Of a stretch of 54,739 bases of DNA, positions 17,627-24,577 are shown in pieces. The translations under genes and the position numbers were made by a program. This DNA is from an uncultured bacterium (GTDB taxonomy: Bacteria > Bacillota > Clostridia > Oscillospirales > Oscillospiraceae): assembly GCA_949293245.1 (NCBI GenBank), contig CASFCS010000009.1:1-54739 (forward strand), written 5' to 3'. Under the pieces are notes generated by a model. It was not told where the DNA came from, made no database searches, and worked only from the letters and a program-made list of their open reading frames with translations. The stretch's first letter is position 1. Each line of letters opens with the position of its first letter.

Positions 17627-18001
17627 TCATCCTGTGTTTACCGTGCAGATGGCAAAGCCCTCTTTTTGGTCGTAATCATCTGTGGACCAAAGTTTATCTA
17701 ACTTGATGTCTCCGCCTGATGTCGTGGCCGATAGGGTGCTCACTCCGCTCTGATTCGTTTTCATGCTTTTTGCCTCAGAAATCCCTGATACGGACGAATT
17801 TTTAATGTCTACTGGGATAAAGACGGTCTGCACCTGTACTTTCTCCATGTAGTATCGGAAGAGAAAAAGATATCTGCCGTCCGGTACTCCGGCGAATGCT
17901 TCCTTTGGGATAGTCATTGCTGTTCCCAGTTCCGGAGCCTCAATCTCAAAGCAGCCGGCCAGCCCACCACCATTCTGGCCGAGCAAAAACGCGGCCCCCA
18001 T
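17627..18001 (-). CDS. Tail-tip protein with AFLLGQ-type N-terminus, copy B
   Basis: 124 residues from ATG at 18001, overlapping the stop of the 29-codon mini-ORF as TGATG, so translation is probably coupled. The N-terminus MGAAFLLGQNGGGLAG has the same pattern as the gene at 17072-17521. The body differs and contains beta-strand-like segments (GRYLFLFRYYMEKVQVQTVF). No recognised domain. Interpreted as a second member of a cassette of small tail-tip proteins. Confidence 0.55.
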   Translation of the reverse strand: MGAAFLLGQNGGGLAGCFEIEAPELGTAMTIPKEAFAGVPDGRYLFLFRYYMEKVQVQTVFIPVDIKNSSVSGISEAKSMKTNQSGVSTLSATTSGGDIKLDKLWSTDDYDQKEGFAICTVNTG

Positions 18002-18090
18002 CACAGCACCTCCCCGGCGGAGATGCCGTCAAAACGCCGAAGGGTTAGGTCACGGCCCCCCCCCCGTTGGTATTTTTTGGTTTTATTCAT
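18001..18090 (-). CDS. Mini-ORF with G10 tract, coupled to downstream tail gene
   Basis: 29 residues: MNKTKKYQRGGG followed by RDLTLRRFDGISAGEVL. ATG at 18090 lies behind TTAGGAGATGTAACAAC. It contains a run of ten G on the coding strand. In the present length the frame reaches TGA exactly at the TGATG overlapping the next gene. A one-base change in the tract would truncate the peptide and uncouple the downstream start. Below the size of usual gene calls. Real expression is inferred from the RBS and from the parallel copy at 17570-17611. Confidence 0.5.
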   Translation of the reverse strand: MNKTKKYQRGGGRDLTLRRFDGISAGEVL

Positions 18091-18103
18091 GTTGTTACAT
18101 CTC

Positions 18104-18472
18104 CTAATTGTGGTTCAAAATAAAAACTGATCCAATAGAAAACCCTTTTTCCCCCATACAATAAAGTGCGCTATATTCTGGGGCCTCAGCTCTTTGCTCT
18201 GCCCAAAAAGTGATGGTATCCGAAGAAAATCCCACTGCAACAGGAGGATCTCCAACTTTGAATCTTATGATCGTACCATCACGGGAAAAGCTATTCTCAG
18301 GAGGATAGACAATAAGGACAAAGTGCGGTGCATCCATTCGCCTGTTCCGTGTAATCTCAGTAGGTGAGTTTATCCCTGGAGATATAGATCCCACCACCAT
18401 AGCCTGCAGGCTAGTATAATGGACGACACGCATTTCGGAGCTGTTTTTCCCGTGAATAAACGCCCAGCTCAT
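18104..18472 (-). CDS. Tail-tip protein with AFIHGK-type N-terminus, copy C
   Basis: 122 residues from ATG at 18472, overlapping the tail-fibre stop (ATGA). It starts MSWAFIHGKNSSEM, the same pattern as copies A and B, then a divergent beta-rich body (FVLIVYPPENSF, TIIRFKVGDPPVAVGF). Unlike A and B it has no preceding mini-ORF; it is coupled directly to the fibre gene. Function unknown, with a likely tail-tip role from position. Confidence 0.55.
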   Translation of the reverse strand: MSWAFIHGKNSSEMRVVHYTSLQAMVVGSISPGINSPTEITRNRRMDAPHFVLIVYPPENSFSRDGTIIRFKVGDPPVAVGFSSDTITFWAEQRAEAPEYSALYCMGEKGFSIGSVFILNHN

Positions 18473-19113
18473 CGGATCACCTCCCACTGGAGGCTCACCG
18501 CCACCTCCGGCACCTCCAGGGCGTAGAAGCGGAGAGACCCGCTGAGGCTCTCCGCGCCCTTGATGAGGTCCCAGGCCTCCTGCATGGCGTCGTCGGCGTC
18601 GGCGTCGGTGAAGGACTTGACCAGGCCCACATGGGGCTCATCGGTGGACAGCATGCCCGATACCGTCACGCTGCGGTACCAGTACCCGCTGTTTTCTGTG
18701 TCGTCCGTCCAGCCGGTGCTGGGCAGGGAGATGGTCCCCTCCGCCCGGGTCGCCGCCCCCACCTGGGCCGCCGTGGTCCCATGGGGGTTGCTGGTGTTCC
18801 CAGTGTGGGCCGACAGGGCCTGCTGCACCGCCGCAGCGCTCCCCGCCGGGTCGTAGTTCATCTCCGGCAGCTGGTCACTGGGCACCTTTCCGTCGGCCCC
18901 CAGCTCCGCCACGCCCCCGGCGGCGCCCTTCTGGGTCACGGGGATAGCCCCCGCCTGCTGGGCGGTCACCCCATGGGGGTTGCCTTTGTCCGCGATGTGG
19001 GCCGACAGATCCGCCTGCTCTGCCTTCCCGTCCCAGTTGTCCTCTTTTTCCTGCACCGCACTGACGGCAGCGTCGATCTCCTGCCCAGAGTGTACGGAAT
19101 TATAGTTTGCCAT
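18469..19113 (-). CDS. Tail fibre protein with NPHG(V/T)T repeats
   Basis: 214 residues. Two repeats, GNPHGVTAQQAGA (about residues 46-58) and SNPHGTTAAQVGA (about 107-119), are the short trimeric-fibre repeat found in many caudoviral tail fibres. The N-terminus is helical with alanines, and the C-terminal 75 residues (from SLPSTGWTDD) are a globular domain. It lies in the baseplate/fibre block and is translationally coupled to the small tail-tip gene downstream. Confidence 0.8.
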   Translation of the reverse strand: MANYNSVHSGQEIDAAVSAVQEKEDNWDGKAEQADLSAHIADKGNPHGVTAQQAGAIPVTQKGAAGGVAELGADGKVPSDQLPEMNYDPAGSAAAVQQALSAHTGNTSNPHGTTAAQVGAATRAEGTISLPSTGWTDDTENSGYWYRSVTVSGMLSTDEPHVGLVKSFTDADADDAMQEAWDLIKGAESLSGSLRFYALEVPEVAVSLQWEVIR

Positions 19114-19117
19114 GCTA

Positions 19118-19489
19118 TCACCTCACACAAAGAAAATATGCCCCGTCCACAGTCACAAGGCCACTGTCCCCGCTGGGCAGGAAAAGATGGTTGTCGTTCC
19201 ACGCCCCATCCTCCCCCAGGGCGAACAGGGAGATGCGGTAGTCCCCGTCTCCCCTCAGCAGGTGCTCGTCGTAGATCTCAAAGGTCCTGGGGGTGTTGGC
19301 CGGGGTGTAGGAAAAGGACGCCACCAGGGCCCCCACATCCACGCCGTATGCCTCCCCGGACTTGGTGGCGCGGCATTGAAACTGTGTATACGCCATATCC
19401 GCAGAGAAGGTCACGGATACGCTGTCAAAGCCGGCGGCAGACGAGATCCCAGTCCGGCTGGCCTGAAACGTCAGCTGCGGGGCCGGCAT
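19118..19489 (-). CDS. Beta-rich tail/baseplate protein
   Basis: 123 residues from ATG at 19489, overlapping the upstream stop as TGATG. The sequence is beta-rich (PQLTFQASRTGISS, SVSVTFSADMAYTQFQCRAT), resembling an Ig-like or fibronectin-like fold, and is continuous in style with the Ig-like protein upstream. No specific family recognised. Presumed structural component of the tail tip. Confidence 0.55.
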   Translation of the reverse strand: MPAPQLTFQASRTGISSAAGFDSVSVTFSADMAYTQFQCRATKSGEAYGVDVGALVASFSYTPANTPRTFEIYDEHLLRGDGDYRISLFALGEDGAWNDNHLFLPSGDSGLVTVDGAYFLCVR

Positions 19490-20151
19490 CACGCCACGCT
19501 CCATGTCCCGGCCTGATTGCGGACAAAGACTTTGACGATTTTAGCGCCGTCTCCGCTGGACGCGCTCTCCAGATCCTCGGCATAGATGGTAACCTGGATA
19601 TTGGTGGAGGCCGGATAGCTGCCCGCGGAGCCGCTGGTGTTGATGCTGCCGCCTGTGGTGGGGATGACCTCGCCCGCGTCCTGGGTGGAATTGCTTGCCG
19701 GAACAACACAGACCTTGTACTCGGAGAAGGTCTCGTTGACGGTAAAGTTGATGATCGACTTGTTGAAGCCGCTCACCATGGACAGCCTCGTGCGGTCCGG
19801 CCCGGTGACCGTGACGGTGGGTACCGATGTGTTCAGCGTGATGGTGTCGCTGGCCGCGGCGGACTCGTTGCCCACATCGTCGCGCACCTTGATATAGACC
19901 GTTTTCAGGCCGTCGCCCGCCGGGAGAGAGACCGTCTTTGTGGAGGCAAACGCCTCCCAGGTCGCGCCGCTCTCATCGGAGATCCCGTCGATGCCCCAGA
20001 TCTTCATCTGGTATCCGTCGGTGTTGGAGTCTGACGTGGAGATATACAGGGTGACATTCCTGGTCGTGGTATAGATCGCGCCGTCATTGATCGTCACCGC
20101 CACACCGGCAGGCGCCGCGGTGTCCAGCGTCAAATTGAAATAGCTTGCCAT
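19489..20151 (-). CDS. Ig-like domain tail protein
   Basis: 220 residues. Two or three Ig-like beta sandwiches: residues about 5-105, with LTLDTAAPAGVAVTINDG and GDGLKTVYIKVRDDVGNES (typical of bacterial Ig-like repeats), and about 108-220. Such domains decorate phage fibres and baseplates and often bind surface carbohydrates. It lies between the baseplate-type proteins and the fibre. Confidence 0.7.
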   Translation of the reverse strand: MASYFNLTLDTAAPAGVAVTINDGAIYTTTRNVTLYISTSDSNTDGYQMKIWGIDGISDESGATWEAFASTKTVSLPAGDGLKTVYIKVRDDVGNESAAASDTITLNTSVPTVTVTGPDRTRLSMVSGFNKSIINFTVNETFSEYKVCVVPASNSTQDAGEVIPTTGGSINTSGSAGSYPASTNIQVTIYAEDLESASSGDGAKIVKVFVRNQAGTWSVA

Positions 20152-20160
20152 ATTCCCTCC

Positions 20161-20388
20161 TCAAACCATCCGCCGTCCGCGCACCGTGAATTCCGCGCCA
20201 TCTGATGTGACCAGCAGATCCGCGCCCCGCGGAACGAACTTTGCCTCCGGGATCATCAGGTCGATGATGACCCAGCTCTGTCCTCTTGTATCGCGGTCAT
20301 AAACCGGCTGTGCTCCCATCTGGACCCGGCGGAGCTCCATGGGATATACCTGGTATACCGTCCCGCTCTTCTTCCTCCGCAGGCTCAT
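20161..20388 (-). CDS. Small baseplate-associated protein
   Basis: 75 residues, rich in Arg and beta strand (VYQVYPMELRRVQMGAQPVY). Overlaps the upstream BppU-like gene by 4 bp. No family recognised. The tight coupling suggests a structural partner of that protein. Confidence 0.5.
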   Translation of the reverse strand: MSLRRKKSGTVYQVYPMELRRVQMGAQPVYDRDTRGQSWVIIDLMIPEAKFVPRGADLLVTSDGAEFTVRGRRMV

Positions 20389-21272
20389 CCCGACCCCTCC
20401 AGGATGTTATAGTAGGTATCGCTCCGGATCTCGGTCAGCGCGTTGTACTCGGCCACTGTGCCAAACCACATTCTGACCGGCTGGCCGTTCTGATCCACAA
20501 GCTGTGTCGCAGCCACGCCGGAGTCTACGAACGTACCGTTTCTCCACTCGAACCAGTTCCCGTTTTCCCCAATGTAGGAGGTCTTTCCAACGGCGTCCTG
20601 GGCCGCATTCCTGGCCGCCTCCGCCGCTTCCTGTGCTGCTTCTGCCCCCGCCTTGGCGGCCTGGGCCGCATCCCGGGCCGCCTCCGCTGCTTCCTGGGCA
20701 TCCTCTGCCCCGCCCCTGGCGGTTTCTGCTCCGTCACGGGCAAGCTGGGCTTCTGACTCTGCCTCCTCCGCGCCCGTCTGGGCGTCTGCCGCCGCCCCCG
20801 CGGAGGCATTGGCGCTCTGGGCATACCCCTGCATGGTGCCCAGCATGGCGTCGATCTGTGCCTGGAGCTGTTCCGCCTGACTGGGGGTGGGGTCGGTCGG
20901 CTCCGCCGCGTCAGGGAAAAACGGCGCGGCCTCCACCTTGAACTGCATGGGGATGGAGCGGGCCCGCTTCCCCTGCTGGTACCCGTCCAGCACGGCCATA
21001 CAGCTGCCCGCTTTGGCCAGAGGCTCCGGCGGGATGGCGGTCAGATAGGTGCGGGTATCCGTCAGGATGTCCTCCAGGAGGTCCGCCCCCAGCGTCACCT
21101 CCACCGGATTGCCGCCGCTGGCATCCACCCATGTGATCTTTTTTGCCAGGCCGTCCCAGTCCTCGCTGAAGGTGAGGCGCAGCGAGGCAGCGTTGCCTTC
21201 CCCCTGCACTCCCGCTGTCCGACTGTCCTTATTTGCCTGGTATCCGGCCACATTGACCTGGATGATACGCAT
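20385..21272 (-). CDS. BppU-like baseplate protein with Ala-rich coiled coil
   Basis: 295 residues. The N-terminal 120 residues (MRIIQVNVAGYQANKD..., LRLTFSEDWDGLAKKITWVD) resemble the BppU-like N-terminal domain that plugs fibres into a baseplate. Residues about 150-225 are an Ala-rich heptad stalk of AEAARDAAQAAKAGAEA type, and the C-terminus (GENGNWFEWRNGTFVDSGVA) is a small tip domain frequent in Firmicute phage fibres. A large hairpin at 21296-21347 sits in its leader. Confidence 0.75.
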   Translation of the reverse strand: MRIIQVNVAGYQANKDSRTAGVQGEGNAASLRLTFSEDWDGLAKKITWVDASGGNPVEVTLGADLLEDILTDTRTYLTAIPPEPLAKAGSCMAVLDGYQQGKRARSIPMQFKVEAAPFFPDAAEPTDPTPSQAEQLQAQIDAMLGTMQGYAQSANASAGAAADAQTGAEEAESEAQLARDGAETARGGAEDAQEAAEAARDAAQAAKAGAEAAQEAAEAARNAAQDAVGKTSYIGENGNWFEWRNGTFVDSGVAATQLVDQNGQPVRMWFGTVAEYNALTEIRSDTYYNILEGSG

Positions 21273-21295
21273 GATGACCCCCCTTTGATTTGGAA

Positions 21296-21347
21296 ACGGC
21301 GCGGCAAGGCCGGAGTAAACGGGCCCTCCGATACCTTGCCGCGCCGT
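21296..21347. promoter_or_regulatory. Long GC-rich hairpin between capsid block and tail block
   Basis: Perfect 14-bp arms (ACGGCGCGGCAAGG / CCTTGCCGCGCCGT) with an inner CGGAG/CTCCG pair. Neither side has a convincing T-run in the direction of transcription, so it may be an attenuator, processing site or mRNA-stability element rather than a classical terminator. Confidence 0.6.
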
Positions 21348-21381
21348 GTCGCAGCCGCCGTGGTGTTCGCGGTTAAAATGT

Positions 21382-21822
21382 TCAGATGTTCATGGCCTTG
21401 GCCTGGGCCTCATACTCGGCGCTCTGCCGGTCCATCATGCTGGCGGTGGCGGTGTCCTGCTGGATGGACTGCTCCAGCACATCCGCAAACTTGCGCTTGA
21501 CCATCACCCGCTCACCCCGCTTGATCAGCACCCGCTCCCCGTTGACCGCCACAAAGACATCGTCCTTGTACCGCTCGCCGTCCTTGAACAGCTGGATGGG
21601 TACCAGCTCGTCGCCGGGGTCCTGGGCCCGGGAGGGGGAGGCCGTTTCTGCCTCCGCCACAGCCGCCTCCGCCTGAGCCTTGGCGTCGGCCACGATTTTG
21701 TCAGCCTCTGCTCTGGCCTGGGCGATGATGCGCTCAGCCTCCGCGCTGGCCGCGTCCTGGGCGGGCACGCCAGCAGCGCTCTGCTCCTGCTCATTGACAG
21801 CCGCCTCTTTCTTGGTCGCCAT
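21382..21822 (-). CDS. Capsid-associated protein with Ala/Glu-rich helix
   Basis: 146 residues. Residues about 20-60 form a long Ala/Glu/Lys helix (AEAERIIAQARAEADKIVAD). A compact domain follows (ELVPIQLFKDGERYKDDVFV... LIKRGERVMVKRKFADVLEQ). Directly downstream of the capsid gene, a place usually taken by a decoration, head-completion or minor head protein. The C-terminal domain looks like a conserved short phage head protein, but I cannot name the family. Confidence 0.55.
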   Translation of the reverse strand: MATKKEAAVNEQEQSAAGVPAQDAASAEAERIIAQARAEADKIVADAKAQAEAAVAEAETASPSRAQDPGDELVPIQLFKDGERYKDDVFVAVNGERVLIKRGERVMVKRKFADVLEQSIQQDTATASMMDRQSAEYEAQAKAMNI

Positions 21823-21885
21823 GGTCGTTTCCTCCTTGTTTTCGGTACTGTGGGCGGCGGAGTTTATGGCCCCGCCGCCTGTTTT

Positions 21886-22941
21886 TTAGGCAGCCGCGCT
21901 GTTGAAGGTGGAAGTGGTCTCAATGCGGACCATATACGCCTCCACCAGGCGCTCGGCCACCTTGGTGGCCTTCCAGCCGGCGGTGGCCCTCTGGTTCAGG
22001 GGGTCGGCAGTGCCGGCGCTACCCAGCTGCTTGACGATGTGCTGGAGGCCGCCGCCGGTGATCTCCGTCACGCCGTAGGCGTCCGCGCCCAGGATGAGGG
22101 TAGAGTACACATCCCGGGCGTTGGCAACAGGGGTGCTCTCGTTGGTGGAGGCGTCCTTGCCCGCCTTCTCCCACACCTTGGCCTCGCTGGCCTCCACGAA
22201 CCGCACGCCCTCGATGCGCCCGATCTCGCCCTCATAGATGCCCTCGGGGTCGGAGTAGGTCTTGACGTTCACCCACTTGGGGTCGCTCATCAGGTCGTAG
22301 GAGCAGTCGGGGTGGACGATGCCGGCATAGTAGCCGTTGATGCGGGGTGCGTTCATCACCTTGAGGAAGCGGACCGCACGGCGCACGGCGTCCACGGTCA
22401 GGTAGTGGTTCTTGGTGGGGTCTGCGGTCGCACCGCCCACCAGGTTGGCCCGGCTGGTCACCTGGCCCTCGGCGTACTGCACATTGGTGCCGCCGTTCAG
22501 GACCTCCCGGGTGATGGTGTCCAGGGTACGGCCTGCCTGACTGCCCAGCAGCTTGGTGGCCTGCACCAGGTTGTTGTCGATGGCGGTCAGCAGCAGGATG
22601 TCGGACAGCTCGATAAAGCCGCCGTACTGCTTGACGGTGGCGGTGATGATCCCCATGCTGAGCTTCTGGCCGTCGGGGGTCACGCCCTCGGTCAGGGGGG
22701 TGAGCGCCTTGGGCAGGGGGTCGTACTTGCGGAACTCGATGGTCTTGCCCCCGTTCTTGGGGATGGGGTGTTTCTGGCCGAACTGGTCATGCACCAGCTC
22801 GAGCTCGGCCATGTCGATGAGATAATCACTGTAAAACGTTTTCATCTCGTTGGACAGGCCGGTGTCGGTGGTGATGTTGGTGTTGCCGTCAAACAGGGAG
22901 AGAATGACAGGCAGCAGAATGATGTCCTTGAAGGTTCTCAT
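21886..22941 (-). CDS. Major capsid protein, N4-gp56 type
   Basis: 351 residues; ATG behind AAAGGAGAACAAGATT. The core GLSNEMKTFYSDYLIDMAE, LVHDQFGQKHPIPKNGG and KTIEFRKYDPLPKALTPLTE is the signature start of N4-gp56-family HK97-fold capsids, and GVRFVEASEAKVWEKAG is the matching later strand. The first 17 residues end ILSLF followed by DGN. This LF/DG junction is also seen in the scaffold and resembles the L27-type site cut by Prp proteases, so the mature capsid probably starts near D18. Flanked by scaffold upstream and the small head protein downstream. Confidence 0.92.
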   Translation of the reverse strand: MRTFKDIILLPVILSLFDGNTNITTDTGLSNEMKTFYSDYLIDMAELELVHDQFGQKHPIPKNGGKTIEFRKYDPLPKALTPLTEGVTPDGQKLSMGIITATVKQYGGFIELSDILLLTAIDNNLVQATKLLGSQAGRTLDTITREVLNGGTNVQYAEGQVTSRANLVGGATADPTKNHYLTVDAVRRAVRFLKVMNAPRINGYYAGIVHPDCSYDLMSDPKWVNVKTYSDPEGIYEGEIGRIEGVRFVEASEAKVWEKAGKDASTNESTPVANARDVYSTLILGADAYGVTEITGGGLQHIVKQLGSAGTADPLNQRATAGWKATKVAERLVEAYMVRIETTSTFNSAAA

Positions 22942-22978
22942 AATCTTGTTCTCCTTTCCTTGGGGAGAACAGCAAGCC

Positions 22979-23983
22979 TTACAGTTTGATGCTTTCTCCC
23001 CGTGCTACTCTACGGGCGACCTCCGCGCGGTCCTTCTTGGTCCACTTGCTGGGGTCGTCCTTCACGGTAAACGCACTCTGAGAGGATGTTCCGTTCTCGG
23101 CGGGCCGGCTGCCCTTGGCCCGGATGCCGTCCACCACCTGTTTCTCCGTCCGCCTTGCCGTGTGCTGGGCCACGCCAGCCTTGATCTCGTCCATGTGAAT
23201 GACCTCGTAGGCGTGCTGCACCGGTACGCCAGCTTTCAGCATGGCGAGAAACTGGGGGTTTTTCGATTCCGCGGCCAGATCAAAGCCGGGGTACACAGCC
23301 TTTACCTGCTCGCCCTCGCTGTACCACTTCTGGAGCTGCTGCTGGGCTGCCTGCTGGTTTTGCCGCATACGCTGTGCCTGGAGAAGGGCAGCGTTCTCGC
23401 GCTGGAGTTTCTGGAACTGCTTGTACTGCTCCACGCTCATGCCCGCCTCCTCGGCGGCCTCGCTCCAGTAGGCGCTGTCGTCCTCAATGGCGGCGGCCAG
23501 CTTGCCCAGGTCGCCGTCTGCGATCTTGTAGCGCTGCATCAGCATATCAATGACGGGCTGCTGTCTTGCGGCCTGCCGCTCCAGGTTCTTGGTCTCCCGG
23601 AATCGTCGGTCAATGAGACGCTGGGTCTCCTCGGTGTAGACATCCTTGAACTCGCCGCTGATCAGCTCGTGGAACGCGCGGCGTCTGTCCTCTGCGGTGC
23701 TGGATGTGGCAGTCACATCCCCTTCTCTGTCCTTCCCGGCGGCGGAAGGTTTCGCTCCGCCTTCGGGCGCGGGATCTCCGCCGGTCTCCGCCGGGGCATC
23801 CTGCTTCCCGAAGATCACGTTGTCAAACTCGCCCGATTTGCCCCGGCGGGTGGGACCGGGGGTCGCCTTGGAAGCGCCCTGGCTGCCGCCATCACTCCCG
23901 TCTCCGGCCCCGGGCGCTGCCGCGCCCGCTCCGCCGTCAAACAGGCGCAGGTCGATGTCCAGCAAACTCTTGCTGTATTTCAT
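22979..23983 (-). CDS. Capsid scaffold protein
   Basis: 334 residues from ATG at 23983, 9 bases after AAGGAGG. N-terminus MKYSKSLLDIDLRLFDGGAG, then a Gly/Ala/Pro-rich linker to about residue 95, then a long charged helical region (RRAFHELISGEFKDVYTEET, QFQKLQRENAALLQAQRMRQ), typical of phage scaffolds. LRLF/DGG at residues 13-17 resembles the Prp cleavage site of ribosomal protein L27 (LNLQFF/A). With the Prp-type gene next door this suggests N-terminal processing. Ends just before the capsid gene. Confidence 0.85.
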   Translation of the reverse strand: MKYSKSLLDIDLRLFDGGAGAAAPGAGDGSDGGSQGASKATPGPTRRGKSGEFDNVIFGKQDAPAETGGDPAPEGGAKPSAAGKDREGDVTATSSTAEDRRRAFHELISGEFKDVYTEETQRLIDRRFRETKNLERQAARQQPVIDMLMQRYKIADGDLGKLAAAIEDDSAYWSEAAEEAGMSVEQYKQFQKLQRENAALLQAQRMRQNQQAAQQQLQKWYSEGEQVKAVYPGFDLAAESKNPQFLAMLKAGVPVQHAYEVIHMDEIKAGVAQHTARRTEKQVVDGIRAKGSRPAENGTSSQSAFTVKDDPSKWTKKDRAEVARRVARGESIKL

Positions 23984-24012
23984 GGTCCACAGCCTCCTTT
24001 TTATCGCGGGTG

Positions 24013-24156
24013 TCACGCCCCCGTGGGTCGGTCCATGTACTCCACCAGGACAGCGGAGCGGCGCTCGCCGCATCCGCCATCCATGGTGAAGTAGGAGGAC
24101 ATTCTGAGCGTATCAGAAATCTGTTTTGATTGCGCCCCGAAAACAAGAAAAATTTT
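24013..24156 (-). other. Intergenic stretch between Prp and scaffold genes
   Basis: Holds late-promoter-like element copy 2 (24107-24142) and a 29-codon open frame (ATG at 24102, stop at 24013; begins MSSYFTMDGGCGERR). The frame has no ribosome binding site and its ATG lies only a few bases beyond the TGATAC box, so I do not claim it as a gene. Confidence 0.5.
24107..24142 (-). promoter_or_regulatory. Late-promoter-like element, copy 2 (before scaffold/capsid)
   Basis: Minus strand: TTTCGGGGCGCAAT, 12 bases, CTGATACGCT. Same block order and spacing as copies at 1079-1114 and 28651-28686. Placed to boost transcription of scaffold, capsid and tail genes separately from the terminase promoter. 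Confidence 0.65.
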
Positions 24157-24465
24157 TCAACTTTCCTGCAAATCCATCTGGAGCAGGTCTGGCCGCGCCT
24201 TTCCCAGCTGCCCCAGTCCGATGATTGCCATTTCACAGGCCCCTGTCACTCGGTCGTCCCCGCGGCAGTGTATCCGTACTCTCCCGCTCTCCAGCTCCAT
24301 GTGGTAGACCTCCGCGAAGCCGTCCCGCTCCCCGTTGGAGAGATACCCGGCCAGGGCATACACGATGCCGGAGATTGCCGCGCACATCTCCGGGCTGCCC
24401 GTGGCGTGCCCGTCCAGGGCCAGCAGGCACCGCCCGCCCTCCAGCTCGGCATACACCTGTGTCAT
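24157..24465 (-). CDS. Prp-type cysteine protease (likely head-maturation protease)
   Basis: 102 residues. LLALDGHATGSPEMCAAISG carries the two catalytic positions of the Prp/YsxB family, H20 in GHA and C28 followed by AAISGIVYALAGYL; total length also fits. Known: cellular Prp removes the N-terminal extension of ribosomal protein L27 at LNLQFF/A, and in staphylococcal phage 80alpha host Prp also processes phage head proteins. Here the phage carries its own copy between portal and scaffold, and both scaffold and capsid have an LF/DG site near their N-terminus. I infer it is the head-maturation protease. Start overlaps the preceding 36-codon ORF (ATGA). Confidence 0.8.
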   Translation of the reverse strand: MTQVYAELEGGRCLLALDGHATGSPEMCAAISGIVYALAGYLSNGERDGFAEVYHMELESGRVRIHCRGDDRVTGACEMAIIGLGQLGKARPDLLQMDLQES

Positions 24466-24572
24466 ATCGTCGTCACAAACTCCCTTCCGCTCCGCCCGCC
24501 TGTTCGGCAGGCATCCGCTCCAGTCCGTTGCGCCTCCTCTCCCAGCGCGGCCAGCCGCGCCGGGTTCCCCAT
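24462..24572 (-). CDS. Small ORF linking portal and protease genes (36 aa)
   Basis: ATG at 24572, six bases after the portal stop, with GGAG immediately before it; stop overlaps the protease ATG (ATGA). Encodes MGNPARLAALGEEAQR... ending EFVTTI; Ala/Arg/Gly-rich, no recognised domain. It fills exactly the gap between the two genes, so it may act chiefly to carry ribosomes into the protease gene. The SD-to-ATG spacing is very short. Confidence 0.4.
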   Translation of the reverse strand: MGNPARLAALGEEAQRTGADACRTGGRSGREFVTTI

Positions 24573-24577
24573 GCTCC

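Noticed and set aside
17072-18472. Three small tail-tip genes with shared N-termini as a possible diversity-generating retroelement cassette.
   Set aside because: No reverse transcriptase, template repeat or C-type-lectin-like variable end is visible in the window; conserved N-termini with variable bodies plus poly-G tracts fit phase variation better.
24013-24102. 29-codon ORF (MSSYFTMDGGCG...) between the protease and scaffold genes.
   Set aside because: No ribosome site; its ATG is almost at the predicted transcription start of the late-promoter-like element. Would need conservation evidence.
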